Origin: Methylibium sp. NZG | GTDB lineage: Bacteria; Pseudomonadota; Gammaproteobacteria; Burkholderiales; Burkholderiaceae_C | DNA length: 64,000 nt | Direction of reading: 5' to 3' | Assembly (NCBI GenBank): GCA_001263235.1 | Contig: LGRD01000004.1 | Coordinates: forward strand, 124,001-188,000 | In this document: positions 51,557 through 60,845 of the stretch, piece by piece | Position numbering within the stretch: position 1 is the stretch's first letter | Layout of the letters: every line of letters begins with the position of its first letter | Made by a program: the position numbers and the translations under genes | The notes under the pieces: model-generated | Database searches by the model: none | What the model saw: the letters and a program-made list of their open reading frames with translations, nothing else | Told to the model about the DNA's origin: nothing

Positions 51557-53847
51557 AGACGGGGGCACCGGACGCACGCGCAGAAGCGGCGCCGATTGTC
51601 GCGCTGGTCGACGCGCCGGCCAGGCGGGCCGACCCGGCCGACCGTTCCGCCCCAGGCGCCTCGGGCGACGGCCCCGACGTCGTCGAGCGCGCCCGCGCCT
51701 TCGCCGAGCCGCTGCTCACCTGCCAGCCGCTGGACACCGGCGAAGAAGCGCTCGCCCACGCCGACGGCGTCGCCGCCATCCTGCAAGCCATCGGCGCCGC
51801 GCCGGCCATGCGTGCCGCGGCCTACCTCGTCTACGCCGGCGACTACCTGAACAAGCCTGAGGAGGTGCTGGCCAAGGCCTTTGGCGCGTCGCAGGCGAGC
51901 CTGGTGAGCCACACCTCCAAACTCGTGCAGATCCAGCGCGCCGCACGCGCCGCGCAGGTGGGCGACGAACACCGCGCGCAGCAGACCGAGCGCGTGCGCA
52001 AGATGCTGCTCGCCTTTTCGCGCGACCTGCGCGTGGTGCTGCTGCGCCTGGCGTCGCGGTTGCAGACGCTGCGCTGGTTCGCTGCCAGCAAGACGCCGTG
52101 CCCGCACGACCTGGCCGCCGAGTCGATGCAGGTGTTCGCGCCGCTGGCCAACCGGTTGGGCATCTGGCAGGTCAAGTGGGAGCTGGAGGACCTGTCGTTT
52201 CGCTTCCTCGAGCCGCAGAACTACAAGGCGGTGGCGCAGTTGCTGCTTGAGAAGCGCACCGAGCGCGAGCACGGCGTCGAGGCCTTTCGCCAGCGCCTGG
52301 GCGACGCGCTGCGCGAGCACGGCCTGAAGGCCGAGGTGCAAGGGCGGCCCAAGCACCTTTACAGCATCTGGAAGAAGATGCGCGGCAAGGGGCTCGACTT
52401 TTCGCAGGTGCTCGATGTGCGCGCGCTGCGGGTGATCGTCGACAGCGCGGCCGATTGCTATGCGGTGCTCGGCCGCGTGCACGAGCTCTTTCGCACCGTG
52501 CCTGGCGAACTCGACGACTACATCGCAAGGCCGAAGGCCAACGGCTACCAGTCGTTGCACACCGTGGTGCTGGACGAGCAGGCAAGGGCGGTGGAAGTGC
52601 AGATCCGCACCCGCGCGATGCACGAACACGCCGAGCACGGCGTGGCCGCACACTGGGCCTACAAGGAGGCCGGCCCGAAGGGCTACGCCGGCATCAGCGC
52701 TAGTGGCGACTTCGACGCGCAGGTGGCCGAGGCGCGCAAGGCCGTGCTGCGCCAGTTGCTGGCCTGGGAGCGCGACTTCGTCGAGCAGGGCGGCCACGGT
52801 TCTGGCAGCGGCGGGGTCGGCAGCAGCACCGCCGTGTTCGACGACCGCATTTACGTCTTCACGCCGCAGGCCACCGTCGTCGAGCTGCCCGCTGGCGCCA
52901 CCGCGATCGACTTTGCGTACGTGGTGCACACCGACCTGGGCCACCGCTGCCGCGGTGCCCGCGTCGACGGCGCGATGGTGCCGCTGAACACGCCGCTGCA
53001 AAGCGGGCAGACGGTGGAGATCATGGCCGCCAAGGAGGGTGGCCCGTCGCTCGACTGGCTCAACACCGAGCTCGGCTTTTTGCAAAGCCAACGCTCGCGC
53101 GCCAAGGTGCGTGCGTGGTTCAACGCGCTGGCGATGCAGGCCACCGTCGCGCGCGGCCGCGAGGCGGTTGAGAAGTTGTTGCAGCGCGAGGGCAAGACGG
53201 CCGTCAAGCTCGACGACCTGGCCGCGCGCCTGGGCTTTCGCAACGCCGAGGCGCTGTTCGAGGTGGTCGGCAAGGACGAGTTCTCGCTGCGCAACATCGA
53301 GACGCTGCTGCGGCCTGTCGAAGCGCCGTCCAGCGTCGATGAAGCGATCACGCTGCGCCGGCCGCGCGCGGACGCCGAATCGGGCAAGGGCGGCGTGCTG
53401 GTGGTCGGCGTCGAATCGCTGCTGACCAGCCTGGCACGCTGCTGCCGCCCAGCGCCGCCGGACGCGATCGGCGGCTACGTCACGCGCGGCAAGGGCGTGG
53501 CGGTGCACCGTGCGAGCTGCAGCAACTTTCGCCAGATGGCGCTCAAGTCGCCCGAACGACTGATCGTGGTCGCGTGGGGCGCCACCGGTGCCGACAAACC
53601 CGGCGCCTACCCGGTGGACGTGATGATCGAGGCGAGCGACCGGCAGGGCCTGCTGCGCGACATCTCGGAAGTGTTCGCCAAGGACAAGATGAACGTCACC
53701 GGTGTCAAGACCCAGTCGGTCAAGGACGCACGCGGCGGCACCGCGTGGATGACCTTCACCGTCGAAGTCGCCGACTCGGCGCGCCTGGCGCAGGTGCTCG
53801 CGCTGGTGGCGCGGGTTGACGGCGTGCGCAGCGCGCGGCGCAAGTGA
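51553..53847 (+). CDS. relA: RelA-type (p)ppGpp synthetase
   Basis: The protein has 764 residues from the ATG at 51553. The N-terminal HD region is degenerate (HADGVAAIL, then AYLVYAGDYL in place of the HD metal ligands), so hydrolase activity is probably lost. The synthetase domain has RPKHLYSIWKKM, DYIARPKANGYQSLHT and EVQIRTRAMHEHAEHG. A TGS domain (VFTPQATVVELPAGATAIDF) and a C-terminal ACT domain (VMIEASDRQGLLRDISEVF) follow. It makes (p)ppGpp in the stringent response on stalled ribosomes. A SpoT for degradation must be encoded elsewhere. Confidence 0.92.
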   Translation: MKTGAPDARAEAAPIVALVDAPARRADPADRSAPGASGDGPDVVERARAFAEPLLTCQPLDTGEEALAHADGVAAILQAIGAAPAMRAAAYLVYAGDYLNKPEEVLAKAFGASQASLVSHTSKLVQIQRAARAAQVGDEHRAQQTERVRKMLLAFSRDLRVVLLRLASRLQTLRWFAASKTPCPHDLAAESMQVFAPLANRLGIWQVKWELEDLSFRFLEPQNYKAVAQLLLEKRTEREHGVEAFRQRLGDALREHGLKAEVQGRPKHLYSIWKKMRGKGLDFSQVLDVRALRVIVDSAADCYAVLGRVHELFRTVPGELDDYIARPKANGYQSLHTVVLDEQARAVEVQIRTRAMHEHAEHGVAAHWAYKEAGPKGYAGISASGDFDAQVAEARKAVLRQLLAWERDFVEQGGHGSGSGGVGSSTAVFDDRIYVFTPQATVVELPAGATAIDFAYVVHTDLGHRCRGARVDGAMVPLNTPLQSGQTVEIMAAKEGGPSLDWLNTELGFLQSQRSRAKVRAWFNALAMQATVARGREAVEKLLQREGKTAVKLDDLAARLGFRNAEALFEVVGKDEFSLRNIETLLRPVEAPSSVDEAITLRRPRADAESGKGGVLVVGVESLLTSLARCCRPAPPDAIGGYVTRGKGVAVHRASCSNFRQMALKSPERLIVVAWGATGADKPGAYPVDVMIEASDRQGLLRDISEVFAKDKMNVTGVKTQSVKDARGGTAWMTFTVEVADSARLAQVLALVARVDGVRSARRK

Positions 53848-53892
53848 GCGAGCGAGCGGTCAGTCACCTTCAGCACGCTCCTTTCCCGCTGC

Positions 53893-53898
53893 TATAAT
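53893..53898 (+). promoter_or_regulatory. -10 box of the tRNA-Val gene
   Basis: A perfect TATAAT lies 13 bases before the tRNA 5' end. The -35 region is weak (TTCAGC with an 18-bp spacer). It lies in the 64-bp gap after relA, so the tRNA has its own promoter. Confidence 0.6.
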
Positions 53899-53911
53899 CT
53901 TAGGCTGACTC

Positions 53912-53988
53912 AGGCGCGTAGCTCAGCTGGTTAGAGCACCACCTTGACATGGTGGGGGTCGTTGGTTCGAGTCCAATCGCGCCTACCA
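53912..53988 (+). tRNA. tRNA-Val (anticodon GAC)
   Basis: All arms fold: acceptor AGGCGCG/CGCGCCT, D arm GCTC/GAGC, anticodon stem CCACC/GGTGG with loop TTGACAT (anticodon GAC), T arm GTTGG/CCAAT with TTCGAGT loop, and an encoded CCA end. The length is 77 nt including CCA. A strong hairpin terminator follows at 54006. Confidence 0.97.
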
Positions 53989-54005
53989 AATTCGGTAGGA
54001 AGAAC

Positions 54006-54037
54006 AAGCACTTGGCGGCGACGCCAAGTGCTTTTTT
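54006..54037 (+). terminator. Rho-independent terminator of the tRNA-Val transcript
   Basis: A perfect 12-bp stem (AAGCACTTGGCG with CGCCAAGTGCTT, loop GCGA) is followed directly by a T-run. It closes the tRNA transcript before the IS element. Confidence 0.9.
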
Positions 54038-54075
54038 CTTGCCGGTACGGAAAAAGTACGGAAAGGCAGGCGCTA

Positions 54076-54086
54076 GTGCAGTGCGC
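54076..54086 (+). repeat. Left terminal inverted repeat of the IS630-family element
   Basis: GTGCAGTGCGC matches the right end perfectly in inverse orientation and follows the TA target dinucleotide. Confidence 0.9.
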
Positions 54087-54144
54087 GTGAATTAGTAGAA
54101 CTTAAGTTCGTCGGCATACTCATACGCTCCAGGAGGCTGGAGCA

Positions 54145-55227
54145 GTGCGAGTTGCGAAGACGATTGAACTGGATGAGCACACCGAGCGGGAGCTTCGTGT
54201 GCTTGCCAAGCGCCGGACGGTTGAGGCCCGGCTTCAGCAGCGGGCGTTGGTGGTGCTGCTGGCCGCCGAGGGTCGGCAGAACATTGACATCGCTGTCGAG
54301 GCCGGCCTGGACCGGCGCCAGGTCGCGATGTGGCGCGAGCGCTTCCTCGCTGGTGGCATCGAGGCGCTGCGCAAGGACGCCCCGCGCAGTGGCCGGCCAG
54401 CGACGATCACGGCGGCGATCGATTCGCGCATCGTGCAGGCTACGCTGCACGACAAGCCGGTCAACGCCACGCACTGGAGCACGCGCACGCTGGCCGAGCA
54501 CCTGGGCGTTGGCGCGACCACCATCCGCCGCGTCTGGCAAAGCAACGGCCTGAAGCCGCACCTGAGCAGAACCTTCAAGCTCTCGCGGGACCCGCGCTTC
54601 GAGGACAAGTTGCTGGACGTGGTGGGTCTGTACATGAACCCGCCCGAGCATGCCCTGGTGCTTAGCTGCGACGAGAAGAGCCAGATCCAGGCGCTGAACC
54701 GCACGCAGCCGGGCTTGCCGTTGAAGCGCGGGCGTGCCGGCACCGTCACCCACGACTACAAGCGCCACGGCACGACCACGCTGTTTGCAGCGCTCAACAC
54801 CCTGGACGGCAGCGTGATCTCGATGTGCCAGCCGCGGCACCGCCACAGCGAGTGGCTGAAGTTCCTGCGGCTGATCAACCGCAGCACGCCCAAGCACCTG
54901 AGCCTGCACCTGATCGTGGACAACTACGCCACGCACAGCCACCCCGAAGTGCAGAAGTGGCTGGCCCGTAACCCACGCTTCGTCATGCACTTCACACCCA
55001 CCAGTGCCTCGTGGCTGAACATGGTCGAGCGCTTCTTCCGCGACATCACCGACAAGCGCATCCGGCGCGACAGCTTCACCAGCGTGGCCGAGCTGGAACT
55101 GGCCATCGACCTGTACGTTGCACATCACAACACCGACCCCAAGCCCTTCATCTGGACCGCCAGCGCCAAGGACATCCTGGCCAAGGTAACCCGCGCCAAG
55201 GCCGCCTTGGCGGCCTTGGCGGGATAA
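54145..55227 (+). CDS. IS630-family transposase
   Basis: The protein has 360 residues and starts at a GTG. The N-terminal half is a helix-turn-helix DNA-binding region (QRALVVLLAAEGRQNIDIA, then GVGATTIRRVWQSNG). The catalytic triad is Asp176 (SCDEKSQ), Asp259 (LIVDNYATH) and Glu295 (LNMVERFF), the DDE arrangement of the family. No frameshift is needed, unlike many two-frame IS transposases. Its stop lies 16 bp from the right inverted repeat. Confidence 0.93.
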   Translation: MRVAKTIELDEHTERELRVLAKRRTVEARLQQRALVVLLAAEGRQNIDIAVEAGLDRRQVAMWRERFLAGGIEALRKDAPRSGRPATITAAIDSRIVQATLHDKPVNATHWSTRTLAEHLGVGATTIRRVWQSNGLKPHLSRTFKLSRDPRFEDKLLDVVGLYMNPPEHALVLSCDEKSQIQALNRTQPGLPLKRGRAGTVTHDYKRHGTTTLFAALNTLDGSVISMCQPRHRHSEWLKFLRLINRSTPKHLSLHLIVDNYATHSHPEVQKWLARNPRFVMHFTPTSASWLNMVERFFRDITDKRIRRDSFTSVAELELAIDLYVAHHNTDPKPFIWTASAKDILAKVTRAKAALAALAG

Positions 55228-55242
55228 GTACAGAACAGAGCG

Positions 55243-55253
55243 GCGCACTGCAC
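55243..55253 (-). repeat. Right terminal inverted repeat of the IS630-family element
   Basis: GCGCACTGCAC is the exact inverse of the left end and is followed by the duplicated TA. Confidence 0.9.
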
Positions 55254-55288
55254 TAGAATCGTGATTCGAACCGACTCATCTGCGTGCC

Positions 55289-55537
55289 ATGGCAACCCTG
55301 CAAGACCTTGCCGACCGTGTGGAGCGACTGCTGCTGCGGCACGAGGAGTTGCGCCGCACGCACGCCCTACTTGAGCAGCAGTGTGCTGCGGTCACGCATG
55401 AGCGGGACAGCCTGCGCTCCCGGTTGAATGCCGCTCGCGGGCGCATCGATACCCTGCTCACGCGGCTGCCCACCGAACCGGCCTCTGACGCCGACGTGGG
55501 TGGTGGGGCGGACGAAGCCCGCACGGAAGCGCGATGA
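55289..55537 (+). CDS. ZapB-like small coiled-coil protein (TIGR02449-type)
   Basis: The protein has 82 residues and is almost wholly one coiled coil with a heptad pattern (LADRVERLLLRHEELRRTH and onward), ending in an acidic tail. It precedes zapA with a 4-bp overlap, an order in which such proteins act as a ZapB-like or ZapA-associated cell-division factor. The IS630 element lies directly upstream and has probably altered its promoter. Confidence 0.7.
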   Translation: MATLQDLADRVERLLLRHEELRRTHALLEQQCAAVTHERDSLRSRLNAARGRIDTLLTRLPTEPASDADVGGGADEARTEAR

Positions 55538-55842
55538 AGCAGATGGAAGTGACGATCATGGGCCAGAGCTACATCTTGTCTTGCCCGGAAGGGCGCGAGG
55601 CCGAGATGCTCGCTGCCGTGGCGCAGGTCGACCGCGAGATGAGCGCGATCCGCGACGGCGGCAAGGTCAAGGCCCGAGAGCGGATCGCGGTGCTGGCCGC
55701 ACTCAACTTGGCCTTTGCACCCGCCGAACGAACGGCCGATCGCCCCCCGACGAAGGCAGCCTCGCCTGCCGGCAGCCCCGACATCGACAAGCTCGTGCAG
55801 CGGCTCGACCAGGCTCTCGGCGCAGACGGTCAGTTGCTCTGA
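55534..55842 (+). CDS. zapA: Cell division protein ZapA
   Basis: The protein has 102 residues. The ZapA N-terminal domain (VTIMGQSYILSCPEGREAEML) and the long helix after it (VAQVDREMSAIRDGGKVKARERIAVLAA in parts) match the family; the C-terminus is a Pro/Ser-rich linker plus a short helix. ZapA crosslinks FtsZ protofilaments at the division ring. It overlaps the ZapB-like gene and is followed by 6S RNA, a conserved order. Confidence 0.9.
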   Translation: MKQMEVTIMGQSYILSCPEGREAEMLAAVAQVDREMSAIRDGGKVKARERIAVLAALNLAFAPAERTADRPPTKAASPAGSPDIDKLVQRLDQALGADGQLL

Positions 55843-55895
55843 GTCTGCGCTTTGACGACATGCCCCGATGGCGATGTCGGTAGCGACCTGCGGCG

Positions 55896-55901
55896 TAGAA
55901 T
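55896..55901 (+). promoter_or_regulatory. -10 box of the 6S RNA gene
   Basis: TAGAAT lies six bases before the predicted RNA 5' end at 55908. No clear -35 box is at the right distance. Confidence 0.5.
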
Positions 55902-55907
55902 GATTTC

Positions 55908-56083
55908 GTCCGTCGCGTTCGCGCGAGCTTTATATTTCCTTGAACCGATGCTCTCGCGAGCAAGGGCTTGGAACATCGCCCGGCTGGCGTGATCGTCTCG
56001 CGTCAGATGAACCCAAGGCCAGGCTGACCTCGCCCACCTGAACTACCTGGGTTCAGGAATGCGGCTCGTGGTTCGCGGCGGAC
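55908..56083 (+). ncRNA. ssrS: 6S RNA
   Basis: The ends form the closing stem: GTCCGTCGCG at 55908-55917 pairs with CGCGGCGGAC at 56074-56083 (ten pairs, one G-U), continued by GCGAGC with GCTCGT. The 176-nt length and a CCTTGAACCGAT segment on the 5' side with GGGTTCAGG on the 3' side fit the family, whose open central bubble mimics a promoter and sequesters sigma70 polymerase. It follows zapA as in many proteobacteria. Exact ends are inferred from pairing. Confidence 0.75.
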
Positions 56084-56108
56084 ACCCCACCTGCCGACTG
56101 CCTCGCCC

Positions 56109-56569
<461 letters not shown>

Positions 56570-56573
<4 letters not shown>

Positions 56574-57388
56574 GCTTCGACCTGAGCTGGCAGCTGGTCG
56601 TCGAGTTGCTCCTGCTGGGCAGTGTGGCCGGTTTTCTGGCCGGGCTGCTGGGCGTCGGCGGTGGCGCGATGCTGGTGCCGTTCATGACGATCCTGATGTC
56701 GTTCAAGCGCATGCCCGAGCAGCACGTGGTCAAGATGGCCATCGCGACGTCGCTGGCGACGATCTGCTTCACCTCCATCTCGTCGGTGCGCGCCCACCAC
56801 CGGCGTGGCGCAGTGCGCTGGCCACTGGTGAAGCTGCTCGCGCCGGGCATCGTGATCGGCGCGCTGATCGGCGCGCAAGTGGCCAAAGCGCTGCCCTCCA
56901 AGGTGCTGGCGCTGCTGTTCGCCGGTTTCATCGGCTGGTCTGCGGTGCAGATGTTCGCCGACCGCAAACCCCGGCCGACGCGGCAGTTGCCCGCGGGCGC
57001 CGGGCTGTTCGCCGCGGGCGGGGCGATCGGTGGGCTGTCGTCGCTGATGGGTGCCGGCGGCGCGTTCATTTCGGTGCCGTTCATGGTGGCGTGCAACGTG
57101 CCGATCATCAACGCGGTGGCCACGTCTGCCGCGCTGGGCTTCCCGATCGCACTCGCGGGCACGGTCGGCTACATCATTGCCGGCTGGTCTTTGCCGGACA
57201 TGCCGCCGGGCACGCTGGGGTTTCTGTACCTGCCCGCTCTACTGACGCTGGCGGCGGCGAGCATGCTGGCCGCACCGTTCGGCGCGCGGGCGGCGCATCG
57301 AATGAACGTGGGGCAACTCAAGCGCGCTTTCGGCGTGCTGCTGCTGTGCCTGGCGGGCTACATGCTTTACAAGGGACTGAGCCTGTAG
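56570..57388 (+). CDS. TauE/SafE-family sulfite/anion exporter
   Basis: The protein has 272 residues from a GTG overlapping the EVE stop. It has eight predicted membrane helices and the duplicated family motif: GFLAGLLGVGGGAMLVPFMT in the first half and GGLSSLMGAGGAFISVPFM in the second. Members export sulfite or sulfoacetate, or take up organosulfonates; substrate is not clear here. Translational coupling to the EVE gene is unusual but seen elsewhere in Burkholderiales by pattern. Confidence 0.88.
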
Positions 57389-57433
57389 TCACAGGCGGTC
57401 TTGCCGCTCGGGGTTGCCCCGCACGCCCGGCGG

Positions 57434-58468
57434 TCAGTCGGCTTCGAAGCGAATGCCGGCCAGCGCCACGTGGTTGCCGCCGCGCCGGATCGCCTCAGCG
57501 AGCGCCGCGTCGGCCGCAGCGCACAGCGCCTCCTGCGTTGCCGCGGTGTGCGGAAAGCTGGCCACGCCCATCGCCACCGTGAAGCCCAGCTCGCGCCCCT
57601 GGAGCGCGACGATCTGCGTGGCGCACTGGCGCCGCAGGCCCTCCATGCGGGCATGCGCCGTCGCCAGCCCCACACCTGACAGCAGCAGCGCAAAGCGGTC
57701 TTCGTCGACACGGCAGGACGCGTCCATCGCCCGGGTGTTGCTGCGCAGCAGCCGGCCGAGTGCTTCCAGGATGCGCGCGCGGCCCTCACCCCCAAGCGCC
57801 AACACGTGCTCCGGCAGCGGGTCCAGCACGACCGAGACGAGCGAAAACTGCCGGTGCTCGCGCGCTGACAGATCGGCCTCGCGGCGCAGGTGGTCGTCGA
57901 AGTGGGTGCGCTGGTACAGGCCCATCGCATCGTCACGCCCGGCCACGTCGTGGCTTTCGCGGCGCAGCGATTCATTGGCCGCTTGCTGCTGCTCCAGCTG
58001 CACGAGCAGCTTTTGCAGTTGCGCTTCGCGCTGGCGAGCCTGGCTCAGCTCGATCCACACGATGCACAAGTGCGTGGGCGACTCACCGGCCGTGCCGGCG
58101 ATGACCCTGCGCACGACGCTGAACTCACGCCGCTGATCGCCACGCTCGATGCGGTGCTCGCTCGCAAGCGCGCCGCTCTGCGACACGGCGGCCTGATCGG
58201 CAACGCGCAAGGCCGCTGCCTGGTTGGCGTCAAGCAGCTCGCCGTCGCTGCGGCCCAGCACCTCTGCCGGCAGCCGTGCGAACAGCGCCGCCATGCGTGC
58301 GTTGACGTGTACATAGCGACCGCTGGCGATCTCCTTCACCGCCACGAGCGCGTCCACACGGTCCAGCATGTCGAGCATCACCGCGGCCAGGGAGCCCCGG
58401 CCACCGTCGAGGGCGGCCGCCAGCGGCAGCGGAAGTGCGACGGGGTCGGAGGGGGGCGAGGCGGTCAT
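57434..58468 (-). CDS. PAS-like and degenerate GGDEF domain protein
   Basis: The protein has 344 residues from the ATG at 58468 (an upstream in-frame ATG at 58543 would add 25 residues). The N-terminal part resembles a PAS sensor (ASGRYVHVNARMAALF...). A helix links it to a GGDEF fold (RRESHDVAGRDDAMGLYQRTHFDDHL onward), but the signature is replaced by V-D-E-D-R (in CRVDEDRFALLL), so diguanylate cyclase activity is unlikely. It may bind c-di-GMP or GTP as a sensor. It is convergent with the TauE gene and divergent from the sterol desaturase gene. Confidence 0.75.
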   Translation of the reverse strand: MTASPPSDPVALPLPLAAALDGGRGSLAAVMLDMLDRVDALVAVKEIASGRYVHVNARMAALFARLPAEVLGRSDGELLDANQAAALRVADQAAVSQSGALASEHRIERGDQRREFSVVRRVIAGTAGESPTHLCIVWIELSQARQREAQLQKLLVQLEQQQAANESLRRESHDVAGRDDAMGLYQRTHFDDHLRREADLSAREHRQFSLVSVVLDPLPEHVLALGGEGRARILEALGRLLRSNTRAMDASCRVDEDRFALLLSGVGLATAHARMEGLRRQCATQIVALQGRELGFTVAMGVASFPHTAATQEALCAAADAALAEAIRRGGNHVALAGIRFEAD

Positions 58469-58607
58469 GTCGAAGCCGGTGGGGCATCCTGTCTGTTGTG
58501 GCGGAACGTGATTCAGTATCAATCTTGGTCCACGAGATGCCACTTGGCAAGCCTGCCGTTCAAGACGGGGCCCGCATAATCAGCGCTGCCAGCGGAGGCG
58601 AGCGCGG

Positions 58608-59738
58608 ATGAAAGATCTCGACAGACTGAATCAGCTGACCGAATCACACGGCGAGCTGCGGCCCGGGCACGGCATGATCTCCGGCGTGATCGCCTTGTCG
58701 CTGGCGATCCTGTGTTTCCTCGGCGTGCTGGCCTTCCACTTCCCCGAGTACCTCACCACGCCGCAGCTGCGCAAGTCGTACAACGTCGATGTGATGCGCC
58801 AGCTGATGCTCGGCGCGCTGGTGCTGGCCGGTTCGATCTCGCTTTACAACATCATCCGCGGCCGGGCGCGCTGGCTGGCGCTGGGGGCCTTCACGCTGAT
58901 CGCGCTGACGCTGGCACTCGGCGGCCACAAAGTGCCGGTGAACGACTTTGCCGACGGCACGCCCTACATTGGCCTGGACTGGTTCATCCTCGACCTGCTG
59001 GGCTCGACGCTGATCTTCATCTTCATCGAAAAACTGTTCGCGCTGCGCAAGCACCAGCCGGTGTTCCGGCCAGAGTGGCAGACCGACTTCCACCATTTCA
59101 TCGTCAACCACATGATCGTTGGCTTCGTGCTGCTGGCGACCAACCTGCTGGTGCACAAGCTGTTCGGCTGGGCCGCCAACGACGGCGTGCGCGGCTGGGT
59201 TCAAAACCTGAACTTCTTCGTCGCGGTGTTCCTGATCGTGCTGGTGGCCGACCTGGTGCAGTACTGGACCCACCGCGCGTACCACGAGGTGCCGCTGCTG
59301 TGGCGGCTGCACGCGGTACACCACAGCGTGAAGAGCATGGACTGGCTCGCCGGCTCGCGCCAGCACATCCTGGAGCTCATCATCACCCGCACGCTGGTGC
59401 TGGCGCCGATCTACGTGCTGGGCTTCAGCAAGGAAGTGATCGACGCCTACATCATCATCGTCGGCTTCCAAGCGGTGTTCAACCACGCCAATGTCAGCGT
59501 GCGGCTGGGGCCGCTGCGTTATGTGATTGTGACGCCCAACTTTCACCACTGGCACCACTCGCAGGACGACGCTGCGCTGGACAAGAACTACGCCGCGCAC
59601 TTCGCGTTCCTCGACCATTTGTTCGGCACCGCCGTCAAGTCGGACCGCGAGTGGCCCGAGCGGTACGGCGTGCTGGGCGACTACGTGCCGAACGGCTTCT
59701 TGCGCCAATTGGCGTTTCCGTTTCGGTGGAAGGGCTGA
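58608..59738 (+). CDS. Sterol desaturase / fatty acid hydroxylase family membrane protein
   Basis: The protein has 376 residues, several membrane helices and the histidine boxes of the family: WTHRAYHEVPLLWRLHAVHHS and NFHHWHHSQ, which bind a di-iron centre. Members hydroxylate or desaturate sterols, fatty acids or carotenoids. Substrate here is unknown. It is followed by the DUF192 gene after 6 bp, suggesting cotranscription. Confidence 0.85.
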   Translation: MKDLDRLNQLTESHGELRPGHGMISGVIALSLAILCFLGVLAFHFPEYLTTPQLRKSYNVDVMRQLMLGALVLAGSISLYNIIRGRARWLALGAFTLIALTLALGGHKVPVNDFADGTPYIGLDWFILDLLGSTLIFIFIEKLFALRKHQPVFRPEWQTDFHHFIVNHMIVGFVLLATNLLVHKLFGWAANDGVRGWVQNLNFFVAVFLIVLVADLVQYWTHRAYHEVPLLWRLHAVHHSVKSMDWLAGSRQHILELIITRTLVLAPIYVLGFSKEVIDAYIIIVGFQAVFNHANVSVRLGPLRYVIVTPNFHHWHHSQDDAALDKNYAAHFAFLDHLFGTAVKSDREWPERYGVLGDYVPNGFLRQLAFPFRWKG

Positions 59739-59744
59739 AGCGCC

Positions 59745-60194
59745 ATGGATCGACTGACGAAGCTTGTCGCAGCGCTGATCGCGTTGGCCTGGATCAACGC
59801 CGCAGCGGCGCAGGACGGGCCGCAGAAACTGCCCACGATCCAGCTGAGTGCGGGCATGCACCTCATTCGCGCCGAAGTGGCGCAAACGCCGGAGCAGCGC
59901 AGCATCGGCCTGATGCACCGCCCGAGCATGGGGCAGAGCGAAGGCATGCTGTTCATCTTCGAACAGCCGGCTCAGCAGTGCTTCTGGATGAAGAACACGC
60001 TGCTGCCGCTGTCGATTGCGTTCCTGGCCGACGACGGCAGCATCGTCAACATCGAGTCGATGAAGCCGCAGACGCTGGACAGCCACTGCTCGAAGAAGCC
60101 GGTGCGCTTCGTGCTGGAGATGAACGAAGGCTGGTTTGCCAAACGCGGCATCAAGCCGGGTGCAGCGCTGAAGGGCGCGCCGTTCGGCAACTGA
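59745..60194 (+). CDS. DUF192 domain protein
   Basis: The protein has 149 residues with a signal peptide (about 1-20, ending AAAAQ). The DUF192 pattern is visible: QTPEQRSIGLMHRPSM, FWMKNTLLPLSIAFLADDGSIVNIE and EMNEGWFAKRGI. Members are secreted or periplasmic and of unknown function. It is convergent with sodB across a strong hairpin. Confidence 0.85.
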   Translation: MDRLTKLVAALIALAWINAAAAQDGPQKLPTIQLSAGMHLIRAEVAQTPEQRSIGLMHRPSMGQSEGMLFIFEQPAQQCFWMKNTLLPLSIAFLADDGSIVNIESMKPQTLDSHCSKKPVRFVLEMNEGWFAKRGIKPGAALKGAPFGN

Positions 60195-60223
60195 GTCGAC
60201 TAAAACCCTCGCCAGATGGAAGA

Positions 60224-60244
60224 GGGCCGGCGCGAGGCCGGCCC
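60224..60244. terminator. Hairpin between convergent DUF192 and sodB genes
   Basis: GGGCCGGC and GCCGGCCC form an 8-bp all-GC stem with a GCGAG loop. No clear T-run follows on the plus strand; on the minus strand a short run (GGGTTTTA) lies about 15 bp beyond. A bidirectional terminator is possible. Confidence 0.4.
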
Positions 60245-60263
60245 GTTCGATCCCCCACGCGGG

Positions 60264-60845
60264 TCAGGCGTAGTTCGCTTCCGCGAAGTCCCAGTTCACC
60301 AGCGACGTGAGGAAGGTCTCGACCCACTTCGGCCGCATGTTGCGGAAGTCGATGTAGTAGGCGTGCTCCCACACGTCGATCGTCAGCAGCGCCTTGTCGG
60401 CAGTGGTCAGCGGCGTGCCGGCCGCGCCGGTGTTGACGATGTCGACCGAGCCGTCGGCCTTCTTGACCAGCCACGTCCAGCCGGAGCCGAAGTTGCCCAC
60501 CGCGCTCTTCGTGAAGGCTTCCTTGAAGGCTGCATAGCTGCCCCACTTGGCGTCGATCGCCTTGGCCAACGCGCCCTTGGGCGCGCCGCCGCCCGAAGGC
60601 TTCATGCAGCTCCACAGGAACGTGTGGTTCCAGATCTGCGCCGCGTTGTTGTAGACGCCGCCCGAGGACTTCTTGACGATGTCTTCCAGGCTCATCGCCT
60701 CGAACTCGGTGCCCTTTTGCAGGTTGTTCAGGTTCACCACATACGCGTTGTGGTGCTTGCCGTGGTGGTACTCCAGCGTCTCGCGGCTCAGGTGCGGGGC
60801 CAAGGCGTCGATCGCGTAAGGCAGCGCGGGCAGGGTGTGTTCCAT
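60264..60845 (-). CDS. sodB: Superoxide dismutase (Fe type)
   Basis: The protein has 193 residues from the ATG at 60845. The metal ligands are in [13 protein letters not shown] (His), NHTFLWSCM (His) and [13 protein letters not shown] (Asp, His). [14 protein letters not shown] and the GSGWTWLV segment favour the iron form. It converts superoxide in the cytoplasm. It follows xseA on the same strand after 167 bp, a conserved order in Burkholderiales. Confidence 0.95.
   Translation of the reverse strand: MEHTLPALPYAIDALAPHLSRETLEYHHGKHHNAYVVNLNNLQKGTEFEAMSLEDIVKKSSGGVYNNAAQIWNHTFLWSCMKPSGGGAPKGALAKAIDAKWGSYAAFKEAFTKSAVGNFGSGWTWLVKKADGSVDIVNTGAAGTPLTTADKALLTIDVWEHAYYIDFRNMRPKWVETFLTSLVNWDFAEANYA

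Larger units (their letters stand above)
54074..55255 (+). mobile_element. Complete IS630-family insertion sequence with TA target duplication
   Basis: Perfect 11-bp terminal inverted repeats (GTGCAGTGCGC at 54076-54086, reversed at 55243-55253) are flanked by TA at 54074-54075 and 55254-55255. TA duplication is the hallmark of IS630/Tc1-mariner elements. The transposase reading frame is full length, so the element may still be active. It sits between the tRNA-Val terminator and the ZapB-like gene, and its right-hand TA forms the start of a TAGAAT box. Confidence 0.92.

Noticed and set aside
54041-54062. Tandem GTACGGAAA pair after the tRNA terminator as a phage attachment site
   Set aside because: It is a short direct repeat with no copy of the tRNA 3' end and no integrase nearby; only the IS630 element is supported.
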